The position numbers and the translations under genes are program-made. The notes under the pieces were generated by a model that searched no databases, was not told the origin of the DNA, and saw only the letters and a list, made by a program, of their open reading frames with translations. From Clostridia bacterium BRH_c25 (lineage in GTDB: Bacteria > Bacillota_A > Clostridia > Lutisporales > Lutisporaceae): a stretch of DNA of 19,181 bases. Shown piece after piece: positions 9,301 through 16,248 of this stretch. The stretch is from assembly GCA_001515955.1 (NCBI GenBank), contig LOES01000041.1:1-19181 (forward strand), read 5' to 3'. Each line of letters starts with the position of its first letter. Position 1 is the first letter of the stretch.

Positions 9301-9342
9301 AATCATTTTTTCAAAAGCTATTGGTCTCATTTTATCGCTCAT
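6325..9342 (-). CDS. ygfK: YgfK-type FeS flavoprotein oxidoreductase (putative selenate reductase subunit)
   Basis: Large cytoplasmic oxidoreductase of 1005 residues, close to the usual YgfK length (about 1000-1030). Residues 1-400 look like a dihydroorotate-dehydrogenase-type TIM barrel (SPIGPAAGPNSQL at 53-65, ELKTVQ at 81-86, ISYSGGVDF at 351-359). Residues 440-520 hold a GltD-type [4Fe-4S] domain with Cys445, Cys450, Cys454, Cys493, Cys497 and Cys501. An FAD site follows (GAGAAG at 546-551) and an NAD(P)H site (GGGNVAMDSARAA at 674-686). The C-terminus is ferredoxin-like with Cys877, 880, 884, 887, 891 and Cys918, 921, 924, 928. All FeS ligands appear intact. The family is often labelled selenate reductase subunit, yet it consistently occurs with purine catabolism and selenium-dependent xanthine dehydrogenase genes. 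The domain set is that of dihydropyrimidine dehydrogenase in a different order, so reduction of a purine-derived ring or electron transfer for xanthine dehydrogenase is plausible (inference). The ATG start has AGGGGAG upstream. It seems to form its own transcription unit between two repeat regions. Confidence 0.9.
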   Translation of the reverse strand: MSDKMRPIAFEKMISWVIGELQEKESIFGIRKSKFYNNKSGNYIEMFGEKLSSPIGPAAGPNSQLTQNIAAAYLTGCRFIELKTVQKLDGEDLPVSKPCILAQDEGYNVEWSTELRVQDAYNEYIKAWFLLHVLMKELELSEKRDFMFNMSVGYDLEGIKSPKIDAYIEGMRDASKTEIWAECREALLSNMHLFSRFTREDLDMISPVVCPSITLSTLHGCPPQEIERISNYFLKEKNLHTFVKMNPTLLGERFVRDTLDAMGYDYIALNGHHFIHDLQFGDGVAMLKRLKAVGKELNLEVGVKLTNTLPVKIQNQELPGEEMYMSGRSLYALSISLASRLAKEFDGDLQISYSGGVDFFNIDKVLAVGIQPITFATTILKPGGYERITQMAQKVEGQLKGAFAGIDIAKIDSLAKDALTDKHHLKELRPVNSRKLSSKLPLYDCAIAPCTIGCPINQQIPQYVALVGEGKYDEAFSVIVNDNASPAITGSICDHQCQYKCTRLDYDESILIRDMKKTAVLNAQDEYVAGIKPADIRSSKKAAVVGAGAAGLATALFLRRNGIEVTVMDKKDRPYGIVEYVIPEFRISDQMVKKDLELVKSQGVEFMLGIDENFSVNDLKKAYDYVVVAIGAWKPGQISLREGAEKTVNAISFLENYKAQKGNVSLGKHVCVIGGGNVAMDSARAAKRVPEVESVSIVYRRTKQFMPADHEEIELALAEGILFKELLSPSTYTGGKLVCEEMTLGNRDASGRRSPVPTGNTATLDADTVIVAVGEQVDGKVLRENGIELDSKGFPKVSTACETNISGVYVAGDVKKGPASIVKAIADGKAVAKDILEKEGLSADFEKKVLPMDEKALYEKKGILKNPVYSEKEAERCLSCENICELCVDVCPNRANAVIYIESGFGSAHQIIHLDGMCNECGNCGIFCPHEGNPYKDKVTVFWSEEDFNDSTNKGFRVIDMAKGICQVRTEDAETVNYTVGQENVVSKEMAEVIKTCINKYAYML

Positions 9343-9383
9343 TTTCTTCTCCCCTCTGTAAATGTCTGAAGTTATTTCTGGTT

Positions 9384-9413
9384 AAAATAGCTTCTACGCC
9401 ACTCCTGTGTCAT
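9384..9413 (-). promoter_or_regulatory. Candidate promoter for ygfK, with -35 from the repeat edge
   Basis: On the minus strand ATGACA (9408-9413) is followed after 18 bp by TATTTT (9384-9389), about 41 nt before the ygfK start codon. The -35-like hexamer is the outermost part of the 26-bp repeat arm, in the same position and spacing as in the candidate promoter at 6039-6068. The -10 is weak (four of six to consensus), so this is tentative. Confidence 0.3.
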
Positions 9414-9608
9414 TCTGAGCCTGCGAAGAATCTTATACTTGAGAGTATGCCCGTGTAAATACTCATAAGTATTCCTCTCGGGTCTAATATTGAACGCACT
9501 GTAAGTGCGAATTCAATAACATCAAGGAAGCATTTACGCGAAATTTGAATAGATAATTAAAATGTTTTTCGCGAAATGCCTTGATCCTTCGCTTTGCTCA
9601 GGATGACA
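9408..9608. repeat. 201-bp hairpin-rich element with 26-bp terminal inverted repeats
   Basis: The ends 9408-9432 and 9583-9608 are inverted copies of the TGTCATCCTGAGC...GCGAAGGATC motif, with a few mismatches. Inside, three further inverted repeats follow one another: 9458-9473 (AATACT-CATA-AGTATT) inside a CCCG/CGGG pair, 9489-9517 (CGCACT-GTA-AGTGCG with flanking ATTGAA/TTCAAT), and 9521-9543 with 9564-9585 (ATCAAGG...CGCGAAA against its complement). Almost every base can pair, and no open frame is present. This fills the 297-bp gap between ygeY and ygfK. It looks like a non-autonomous miniature repeat, and as RNA it could end or protect the ygeY transcript. No target-site duplication could be made out with confidence. 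Confidence 0.75.
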
Positions 9609-9639
9609 TTCAGCTATTATATTAGTGGTCGTCCTAGCA

Positions 9640-10884
9640 CTATTCTGCCAGGTTCTCAGTTGTTTTCGGCATTTTATCAGCATACTTTTCTACAAATAGT
9701 GATGGAATTGCTGCATACAGTGCAGCTGCTTTTACCAGCTCATCCTTCCACGTTTTTTCGTTTGGAGCATGAGCCTGGTCCTCATGTCCAGGGCCGAAGC
9801 CTATGCAAGGTATTCCATATTTACCCATGATAGAAACTCCGTTTGTAGAGAAGGTCCATTTGTCCAATGTCGGCTCATCCTCAAAAAGTCCTTCATAAGC
9901 TTCAAGTAATGTACTGCAAACAGGATGATCCTCTTCAATGAACCAGGTTGGGAAATATGCTTCAGTAGGGTATACCAGGTCTGTGTATGAGGGTCTGCTG
10001 TATGGATACATTGTTACTTCAGCCTTCGCTGCTTTAACCGATGGCAATTCCCTGATCTGGTTCAATGCATACTCCCCATTTTCACCTGCGGTCAACCTTC
10101 TGTCGATTGAAATCCAGCAGCTGTCTGCTACTGCGCATCTGGATGGCGATGTATGGAATATTTCAGACACGGTCAAGGTACCTTTCCCAAGGAATGGATG
10201 ATCTATAAGCCTTTCATTAAGCTCTTTCAATTCCAAGAGAATTGGCGCCATTTTGTAGATGGCATTGTCACCTCTCTCAGGTGCGGAACCGTGGCAGCTT
10301 ATACCCTGGGTCGCAACCTTTATTTCCATTCTGCCTCTGTGTCCTCTGTATATACGGCAGGAGGTTGGTTCTGTAAGAACAACAAATTCCGGACGGATAT
10401 TCATTTCTTTTATAATGTACTGCCAGCATAAACCGTCACAATCTTCTTCCTGAACGGTTCCCACTATCAATAATGTGAAGTCATTCTCCAGCTTCAAGTC
10501 CTTGATTATTTTCCCTGCATAAACCATGGAAGCCATACCGCCTTCCTGGTCGCTTGCGCCTCTGCCAAGGATAATTTCGTCATCCTCAAAGCCCTTGTAT
10601 GGATCATAATCCCAATTTTTTATATTTCCTAAACCCACTGTATCAATATGTGCATCCATGGCAATCAAGTGTTTGCCATGTCCTATATAACCGAGCACGT
10701 TGCCCATTGGATCTATTTCAACTTTGTCAAAACCGACATCTTCCATTTCCTTCTTTATTCTCAGAACTACCTCTTTTTCACCGCAGCTTTCACTTGGAAT
10801 TGCAATCATGTCTCTCAGGAATTTTGACATTTGTGGTTTATATTTCTCAGCCAGTTCAAGTATTTGTTTAAAATCATATGCCAT
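9640..10884 (-). CDS. ygeY: YgeY-type M20 family hydrolase (selenium metabolism hydrolase)
   Basis: Metal-dependent hydrolase of the M20/ArgE/DapE fold, 414 residues. Zinc-site residues are visible: His79 and Asp81 (MDAHIDTVG), Asp112 ([10 protein letters not shown]), Glu146/Glu147 (VQEEDCDG, the general base and a metal ligand), Glu172 (LTEPT), and a late His in [13 protein letters not shown] near residue 382. His198-Gly-Ser resembles the dimerisation-domain histidine of the family. Members named YgeY are annotated as selenium metabolism hydrolases because they co-occur with SsnA, YgfK and YgeW; the reaction is probably cleavage of an amide or carbamoyl bond in a small amino-acid-like intermediate, which is inference. 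The ATG at 10882-10884 is preceded by GGAGGG. It starts 24 nt after the large PLP enzyme, so they are co-transcribed, and is the last gene before the 9408-9608 repeat. Confidence 0.9.
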   Translation of the reverse strand: MAYDFKQILELAEKYKPQMSKFLRDMIAIPSESCGEKEVVLRIKKEMEDVGFDKVEIDPMGNVLGYIGHGKHLIAMDAHIDTVGLGNIKNWDYDPYKGFEDDEIILGRGASDQEGGMASMVYAGKIIKDLKLENDFTLLIVGTVQEEDCDGLCWQYIIKEMNIRPEFVVLTEPTSCRIYRGHRGRMEIKVATQGISCHGSAPERGDNAIYKMAPILLELKELNERLIDHPFLGKGTLTVSEIFHTSPSRCAVADSCWISIDRRLTAGENGEYALNQIRELPSVKAAKAEVTMYPYSRPSYTDLVYPTEAYFPTWFIEEDHPVCSTLLEAYEGLFEDEPTLDKWTFSTNGVSIMGKYGIPCIGFGPGHEDQAHAPNEKTWKDELVKAAALYAAIPSLFVEKYADKMPKTTENLAE

Positions 10885-10908
10885 TTTCGACCCTCCTATA
10901 TATTTACA

Positions 10909-12396
10909 TTAAAGCCCCTTTGTGAGTCCTGTCCTTTCATTGAACTGATCGATCATCCTGTCAAGCTCAGGTCCCATTTTGTGCAATCTTCCCCAATAGT
11001 TGTCATAATCATACCACTGCTCGTTAAGCTCATCCAGATCATACATCTGCTGCTCAATCCATGTGTAGTACTTGAGATTATGGATACGTTTCCTGCTCTG
11101 GTAAGTCAATTCTTCCATGGTGTCTGTTCTGAGGCCCATTACGTACCTGTTATAATCTATAGCTGCATCCAGCTGCTGATATTCCTTGCCTCTTTCTTCT
11201 TCCATCTCTTTCAGTCTTGACTGGTACATTTCTGCGGAATCAGTGAGTATTGTGATTACTATGTCGTCCTCTGTAAGCTCGTAGTATTTTGCAAACTTTA
11301 TGCTGGATATTATATTTGCAGCCCCTGAAATTCCAACCCAGCTCAGTTTCTCTATAACATCTTCCGAGACACCCTGTTCTCTCAAGTATTCCTGCCCGGC
11401 AGGTTCATTGAGGAGACGGAACATACCCAAGCTGTCATTGTCATCTATTGCGATAACCATATCTGTATTCTTTACATTATGAATCCAAGGCACGTGCTTG
11501 TCGCCTATACCTTCAATCCTGTGATCTCCAAAACCGTTATTGAGTAATGTAGGACATTGCAATGCTTCTCCGACAGCAATTTTAGCATTTGGATACTGAT
11601 CCTTCAAATAATCCCCGGCACCTAGTGTTCCGGCTGAGCCGGAAGTCAGGCACACACCTGCAACTCTTGACTTTGGTCCTGCTTCTGCCTTGATGATCTC
11701 GTCCATAGCATTACCAGTAACTTCATAGTGCCATAAATGATTGCCAAGCTCCCCAAACTGGTTGAATATAAGTACATTATCTCTGGTTCTTCTCAGTTCC
11801 CAGGTTTTATCATATATCTCTTTTACATTACTCTCACAGCCAGGGGTAGCTATAACTTCCCCCGCTACTTTCTTAAGCCATTCAAAACGCTCCTTGCTCA
11901 TATTCTCAGGTAATATTGCAATGGAGCTGCAGCCGAGAAGTGTGGAATTATAAGCTCCACCACGGCAGTAGTTGCCTGTAGAAGGCCAAACTGCCTGATG
12001 ATAGGTCGGATCAAATTGTCCGGTAACTAAACGTGGGACCAGGCAGGCAAAGCTTGCACCTACCTTATGTGCTCCGGTAGGAAAAAACTTCCCTGCCATA
12101 GCGAAAATTCTTGCTTTAACACCGGAAATCTCGGAAGGAATCTCAATATAGTTAGGTAATTTATTGTACAATCCACCCTGTTTAACAGGTTCATTTTTCC
12201 ATGAAATTCTGAAAAGGTTGATTGGATCCACATCCCACAAGCCGGTATTTTTTAGTTTTTCCTTAACCTTTGCCGGTATCTTGTCAGGGTCCTTCATTTG
12301 AGCCAAGGTTGGAATAGCGATATTTCTTTCCCTGGCATTTTGTACGGTTTTCTGAAGCCGTTCTTCATTGACTGTCAGATCAATAAGCTTTCTCAT
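10909..12396 (-). CDS. Large fold-type II PLP-dependent enzyme (TrpB/cysteine synthase-like), function unknown
   Basis: A 495-residue PLP enzyme of the tryptophan synthase beta/cysteine synthase superfamily. FPTGAHKVGAS places the cofactor lysine at Lys111 and closely matches the TGAHK motif of TrpB. STGNYCRGGAYNS at 139-151 is the substrate-carboxylate loop of the family, SGSAGTLGAG at 252-261 is a probable phosphate-binding loop, and EGIGDKHVP at 295-303 recalls cysteine synthases. About 110 residues at the C-terminus, rich in Tyr, Trp and acidic residues, extend past the usual catalytic fold. It is about 100 residues longer than YgeX (diaminopropionate ammonia-lyase, about 400) and lacks that protein's recognisable motifs, although it sits in the slot next to ygeY where ygeX is usual. 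A beta-elimination or beta-replacement on a 3-substituted alanine such as 2,3-diaminopropionate is a reasonable guess only. GGAGGG precedes the ATG. It lies 25 nt after the threonine-synthase-like gene. Confidence 0.82.
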   Translation of the reverse strand: MRKLIDLTVNEERLQKTVQNARERNIAIPTLAQMKDPDKIPAKVKEKLKNTGLWDVDPINLFRISWKNEPVKQGGLYNKLPNYIEIPSEISGVKARIFAMAGKFFPTGAHKVGASFACLVPRLVTGQFDPTYHQAVWPSTGNYCRGGAYNSTLLGCSSIAILPENMSKERFEWLKKVAGEVIATPGCESNVKEIYDKTWELRRTRDNVLIFNQFGELGNHLWHYEVTGNAMDEIIKAEAGPKSRVAGVCLTSGSAGTLGAGDYLKDQYPNAKIAVGEALQCPTLLNNGFGDHRIEGIGDKHVPWIHNVKNTDMVIAIDDNDSLGMFRLLNEPAGQEYLREQGVSEDVIEKLSWVGISGAANIISSIKFAKYYELTEDDIVITILTDSAEMYQSRLKEMEEERGKEYQQLDAAIDYNRYVMGLRTDTMEELTYQSRKRIHNLKYYTWIEQQMYDLDELNEQWYDYDNYWGRLHKMGPELDRMIDQFNERTGLTKGL

Positions 12397-12421
12397 TCTT
12401 TACCCTCCATTGTTTATTAAT

Positions 12422-13657
12422 TTATTTATTAATAATTTTTTTAACATCCTCAAGAGTAGGTTCCACAACATTTGCCTTTCCCGCAGCCTGCATAGCGCTC
12501 TTTATATCCTTGAGGCCGCTTCCGCTTACTATACTGACAACTCTTTCATCACCTTTAAGCAATCCGAGTTCATTCATTTTCATAATTCCTGCAAAGCTTG
12601 TAACCCCGGCAGGTTCCCCGAAAACTCCTGTTTTTTGAGCCAATATCTTCATTGCGGTCAGTATCTCTTCATCGGATACATCTACCATATATCCTTCTGA
12701 TTCCTGTAAGGCTTTTAACGCTTTGATGCCATTGCGCGGTATCCCAACAGAGATACTGTCTGCTATGGTCTCTGGTGTTCTGTATTCAAATTCAAATGTT
12801 TTCTTTTCGAAGGCTCTTGTCACCGGATTGGAATTTTCTGCTTGAACGCCCACTATTTTAGGGAACTTGTCAATCAGACCAAGCTCGTAGCATTCCTTGA
12901 AGCCTTTCCAGACCCCACCTATAGTACAACCGTCTCCGACAGCTACCACTGCTATATCAGGCGCCTCCCAGCCGAGCTGCTCACAGATTTCATAAGAAAT
13001 TGTTTTCTTGCCTTCCAGCAAATATGGATTTATTGCACAGCTTCTGTTATACCAGCCGAATTCATCAGCTGCCTTGAAGCAAAGCTCTACTGCTTCATCA
13101 TATGTGCCTTTTACAAGAAATACATTTGAACCGTATATGAGAAGCTGTGTTACCTTGGCCTCCGGAGCTGTTTCCGGTACAAATATATGAGTTTTTATGC
13201 CTGCACTGGCAGCAAAGCCCGATAGGGAGGAAGCTGCATTTCCCGTTGATGCCGCACACATGACATATCTGTCAAGCTCAACAGCCTTTGCAACTCCCAC
13301 CGCACTTGCCCGGTCTTTGAGAGATGCAGTAGGATTCCTTGAATCATCCTTTAAGAAAAAGCTGTTTAATCCTGTTTCCTTTGGGAGGCTTTTTATATCA
13401 TAGAGTGGTGTCCACCCAACCTGGAGCTGCTGTATACCCTTGGTATCCTCCAAAGGTATTGCAGGAAGATACCTCCATAAGGAGTAGTCTGTGTTTTTTT
13501 TCAGATAATCCTGTGTCAATTCTTTTTTAATCTGATCATAATCCAGAACAACATCCAGAATCCCGTCAATTCCACAATCCAGACATGTATAAAGCACCTC
13601 CGCCGGATTGTACTCTCTTCCACACTTAACACATTTTAGCTTTAATACCTTGCTCAT
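12422..13657 (-). CDS. Threonine synthase-like PLP-dependent enzyme with N-terminal zinc ribbon
   Basis: A 411-residue fold-type II PLP enzyme. Four cysteines at 9, 12, 25 and 28 (CVKCG and CLDCG) form a small zinc-ribbon like that at the start of many threonine synthases. NPTASLKDRAS at 109-119 carries the probable PLP lysine, Lys114; true threonine synthases usually read NPTGSFKDR here. STGNAAS at 137-143 is the substrate loop, and GDGCTIGG at 241-248 replaces the usual glycine-rich phosphate loop GNAGN. The ATG overlaps the stop of the xanthine dehydrogenase fusion by four bases (ATGA), implying translational coupling. That context, plus the motif changes and no homoserine pathway genes nearby, argues against plain threonine synthesis. 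A role in amino acid ammonia-lyase or beta-elimination chemistry at the end of purine breakdown is possible. Threonine synthase remains the fallback annotation. Confidence 0.8.
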   Translation of the reverse strand: MSKVLKLKCVKCGREYNPAEVLYTCLDCGIDGILDVVLDYDQIKKELTQDYLKKNTDYSLWRYLPAIPLEDTKGIQQLQVGWTPLYDIKSLPKETGLNSFFLKDDSRNPTASLKDRASAVGVAKAVELDRYVMCAASTGNAASSLSGFAASAGIKTHIFVPETAPEAKVTQLLIYGSNVFLVKGTYDEAVELCFKAADEFGWYNRSCAINPYLLEGKKTISYEICEQLGWEAPDIAVVAVGDGCTIGGVWKGFKECYELGLIDKFPKIVGVQAENSNPVTRAFEKKTFEFEYRTPETIADSISVGIPRNGIKALKALQESEGYMVDVSDEEILTAMKILAQKTGVFGEPAGVTSFAGIMKMNELGLLKGDERVVSIVSGSGLKDIKSAMQAAGKANVVEPTLEDVKKIINK

Positions 13658-16227
13658 TCCTTCACCCTCTTTCTATTATAGGCCGTATCCTTCAAAGGCA
13701 GTTCAAGCCTTCTTATACCGTCAAAGCTTTCATAAGCCGAAGCCACTGCTGCAGCCACCGGAATCAAAGATATCTCTCCAATCCCTTTTGCTCCGTATGC
13801 CAGCTCCGATAGATTCTTTTCTATTATTCTTACGTCTATTTCCGGTGTTTCAGTAGCTCTTAACAAGCCGAGAGTCCCAAACTTCGATTTTACCAGTCCT
13901 TTTTCATAAACCAGCTTCTCTTTCAATGCCGAGCCCAGACCCATTATTACTCCACCCTCCACCTGACCTTCTATGTTCAGAGGGTTTATTGCTCTTCCTA
14001 TATCATGAGCAGCAACGATCTTTGCTACCTTGCCGTCATCATCCAGTACCGCTACATGGGTAGCATAGCTGTATGCCGCATGGCTTAAGGGATTCTCTTT
14101 TCCGGAGTTGACAGGATCTGTAATCACACTGAATTCACCTTCAAAATCCTGGCCTTCCAGCTCTTCCAAAGTTCTTGTTTCCAAGGCTGCCTTTAGTTTG
14201 AGTGCGGCTTGGCGGCAAGCTTCACCGGTAAACAAGGTTTGTCTTGATGCTGTTGTTGCTCCTGAGTCAGGACATAGAGAAGAATCCTGTTGATTAAAGA
14301 TAATATTGGCACCATCAATCCCAACTGTTTCAGATACTATTTGTATCATAACAGTAGCCAGACCCTGCCCTATGCAAGATGCAGCCGAGTATATGACCGG
14401 TTTTCCGTCTTTTACCCTGATGCGGCAGCGGCCGATATCCGGCAAGCCGACGCCTATACCGGTGTTTTTAAATGAACATGCAATTCCTGCGTATTTATTG
14501 CTAAAATACTCATCCTTGACCGCAAGCAAGGTTTCCTTAATAGCAGCATCATCACCGCAAATCTGGCCATTTGCAAGAACCCTTCCAGGCTCAACCGCAT
14601 TTCTGTATCGGATTTCCCATCTGTCCAATCCTGCCAAGTCTGCCAGTTGATCCATGTTAGCTTCCGCACCGAAATTTGACTGGGGCACCCCAAAGCCCCG
14701 GAATGCTCCTGCAGGGGGATTGTTCGTATATACACAGTATCCGTCCAATTCGACATTTGGAATACTGTATGGTCCGCAAGCGTGGGTGCATGCCCGCTCT
14801 AGAACTGCAGTCCCCAAGGATGCATAAGCACCTGTGTCGGCAATAATTTTTGCAGTCATTGCCGTAAGCATGCCCTGTTCATCACAGCCTGTCGCAATCT
14901 CCAATTCCATGCCGTGCCGTTTAGGATGGCATAACAGGCTTTCTTCTCTGGTAAAAGTATATTTACAAGGCTTTTTGGTATAAAAAGCTCCTAAAGCCGC
15001 ATAATGCTGAACACTCAAATCCTCTTTGCCTCCGAAGCCTCCGCCTACATTCTGAAGAATTGTTCTTACTTTATCATGAGGCAGACCAAGCACTCTGCAT
15101 ATTTCATGATGGTCATGGGTAATACTCTGAGTGGCAACATATACATTCAAGACATCCCCATCATAGAACGCAACTGCGCTTTCCGGCTCAATAAAGGCAT
15201 GATCCAAAGGAGGCGTTCTATATGTGTTTTTCACCACATATTTGGATGCGGCCAATGCTTCCTCCGGTTTTCCTCTTTTTACATAAGTTCTGGAGAGCAG
15301 GTTACCCTTGCCATGAACCTTTGGAGCGTCATCCTCCAATGCCCTTTTAGGATCTGTAACAGGCTCCAGCTCCTCATACTTTACTTCAATGTGCAATAAT
15401 GCCTCATCTGCAATTTCCTTCGTTCTGGCAACAACTGCCGCAATAGCATCTCCGGCACAGCGTGTCATTTCTCCAACAGGCACAAAGGTCGGCCAGTCTT
15501 TGAAAATATATCCCTGATAATTTTCACCGGGCACCTCCGATGCTGTCAAAACTGCTTCTACACCTTCCAAAGCGACCGCTTTCCCGGTATCGATGGACAA
15601 CACCCTGGCACGGGGCTTCATTGCTCTTAGAACAGAAACATAAAGCATATCATCCATGAAAACATCATCACAATAAGTTGCCTCGCCCAGTGTTTTTTGT
15701 ATGGCATCAATCCTGCGCCAATTCTGTCCGATATTGGATTTGATCGTATTCAATCTGATATGCTTCGATTCCCTTAAGGCTTCTGCGGCAAGCATAATTG
15801 CCTTAATAATCTTTACATAGCCGGTACATCTGCATATGTTATTCCTTATAGCTTTTTTTATATCTTCTTCTGTAGGATTCAGGTTTCCGTCCAATAATGC
15901 TTTGGCACTCATCACCATGCCGGGTGTACAAAAACCACATTGTACTGCTCCTGCTTCAGCGAATGCATTTGCATATATTTCCCTTTCCAATTCGCTGAGT
16001 CCTTCGATAGTAAGCACCTCTTTATCCTGCAGCTTATCAACCTTCATAGTGCAGGACCTTACAGCCTTACCATCTATCAAAACCGTGCAGGTACCACATA
16101 CACCTTCATTGCAGCCATTTTTGACAGATGTCAGCTTTTCTACTTCTCTAAGGTATTTCAAAAGAGTTGTTCCATTTTGTACAGAAGTTGCCATTCCGTT
16201 TAGCTTGAAGCTAACCAAAGACACCAC
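13654..16227 (-). CDS. Selenium-dependent-type xanthine dehydrogenase, fused [2Fe-2S] and molybdopterin subunits
   Basis: An 857-residue fusion, matching the length of the selenium-dependent xanthine dehydrogenase family (XdhD-like). Residues 1-75 are a plant-type ferredoxin domain with Cys39, 44, 47 and 59; residues 80-150 a second [2Fe-2S] domain with Cys97, 100, 132 and 134. The hammerhead and Mo-pterin domains follow from about 170: GGGFGGKE at 395-402, Glu347 in FIEPE, Arg510 in GAFRGFG and Glu818 in GAKGIGE, the equivalents of the xanthine oxidoreductase substrate and catalytic residues. There is no FAD domain between the FeS and Mo parts, so a separate flavin partner is needed. In this family selenium is a labile Mo ligand rather than selenocysteine, in line with no in-frame TGA. 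Translation probably starts at GTG 16225-16227 (a second GTG follows), after AAGGTAG. It begins 21 nt after the TetR gene and is coupled to the downstream PLP gene. E. coli XdhD is the nearest well-known relative. Confidence 0.88.
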   Translation of the reverse strand: MVSLVSFKLNGMATSVQNGTTLLKYLREVEKLTSVKNGCNEGVCGTCTVLIDGKAVRSCTMKVDKLQDKEVLTIEGLSELEREIYANAFAEAGAVQCGFCTPGMVMSAKALLDGNLNPTEEDIKKAIRNNICRCTGYVKIIKAIMLAAEALRESKHIRLNTIKSNIGQNWRRIDAIQKTLGEATYCDDVFMDDMLYVSVLRAMKPRARVLSIDTGKAVALEGVEAVLTASEVPGENYQGYIFKDWPTFVPVGEMTRCAGDAIAAVVARTKEIADEALLHIEVKYEELEPVTDPKRALEDDAPKVHGKGNLLSRTYVKRGKPEEALAASKYVVKNTYRTPPLDHAFIEPESAVAFYDGDVLNVYVATQSITHDHHEICRVLGLPHDKVRTILQNVGGGFGGKEDLSVQHYAALGAFYTKKPCKYTFTREESLLCHPKRHGMELEIATGCDEQGMLTAMTAKIIADTGAYASLGTAVLERACTHACGPYSIPNVELDGYCVYTNNPPAGAFRGFGVPQSNFGAEANMDQLADLAGLDRWEIRYRNAVEPGRVLANGQICGDDAAIKETLLAVKDEYFSNKYAGIACSFKNTGIGVGLPDIGRCRIRVKDGKPVIYSAASCIGQGLATVMIQIVSETVGIDGANIIFNQQDSSLCPDSGATTASRQTLFTGEACRQAALKLKAALETRTLEELEGQDFEGEFSVITDPVNSGKENPLSHAAYSYATHVAVLDDDGKVAKIVAAHDIGRAINPLNIEGQVEGGVIMGLGSALKEKLVYEKGLVKSKFGTLGLLRATETPEIDVRIIEKNLSELAYGAKGIGEISLIPVAAAVASAYESFDGIRRLELPLKDTAYNRKRVKE

Positions 16228-16248
16228 CTACCTTATCAAATCCGACTT

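Noticed and set aside
9408..9608. CRISPR array
   Set aside because: The repeats are inverted, few and not regularly spaced with unique spacers; no cas genes are in the window.
13654..16227. Selenocysteine in the xanthine dehydrogenase fusion
   Set aside because: The frame has no internal TGA. In this family selenium is a labile ligand of molybdenum, not selenocysteine.
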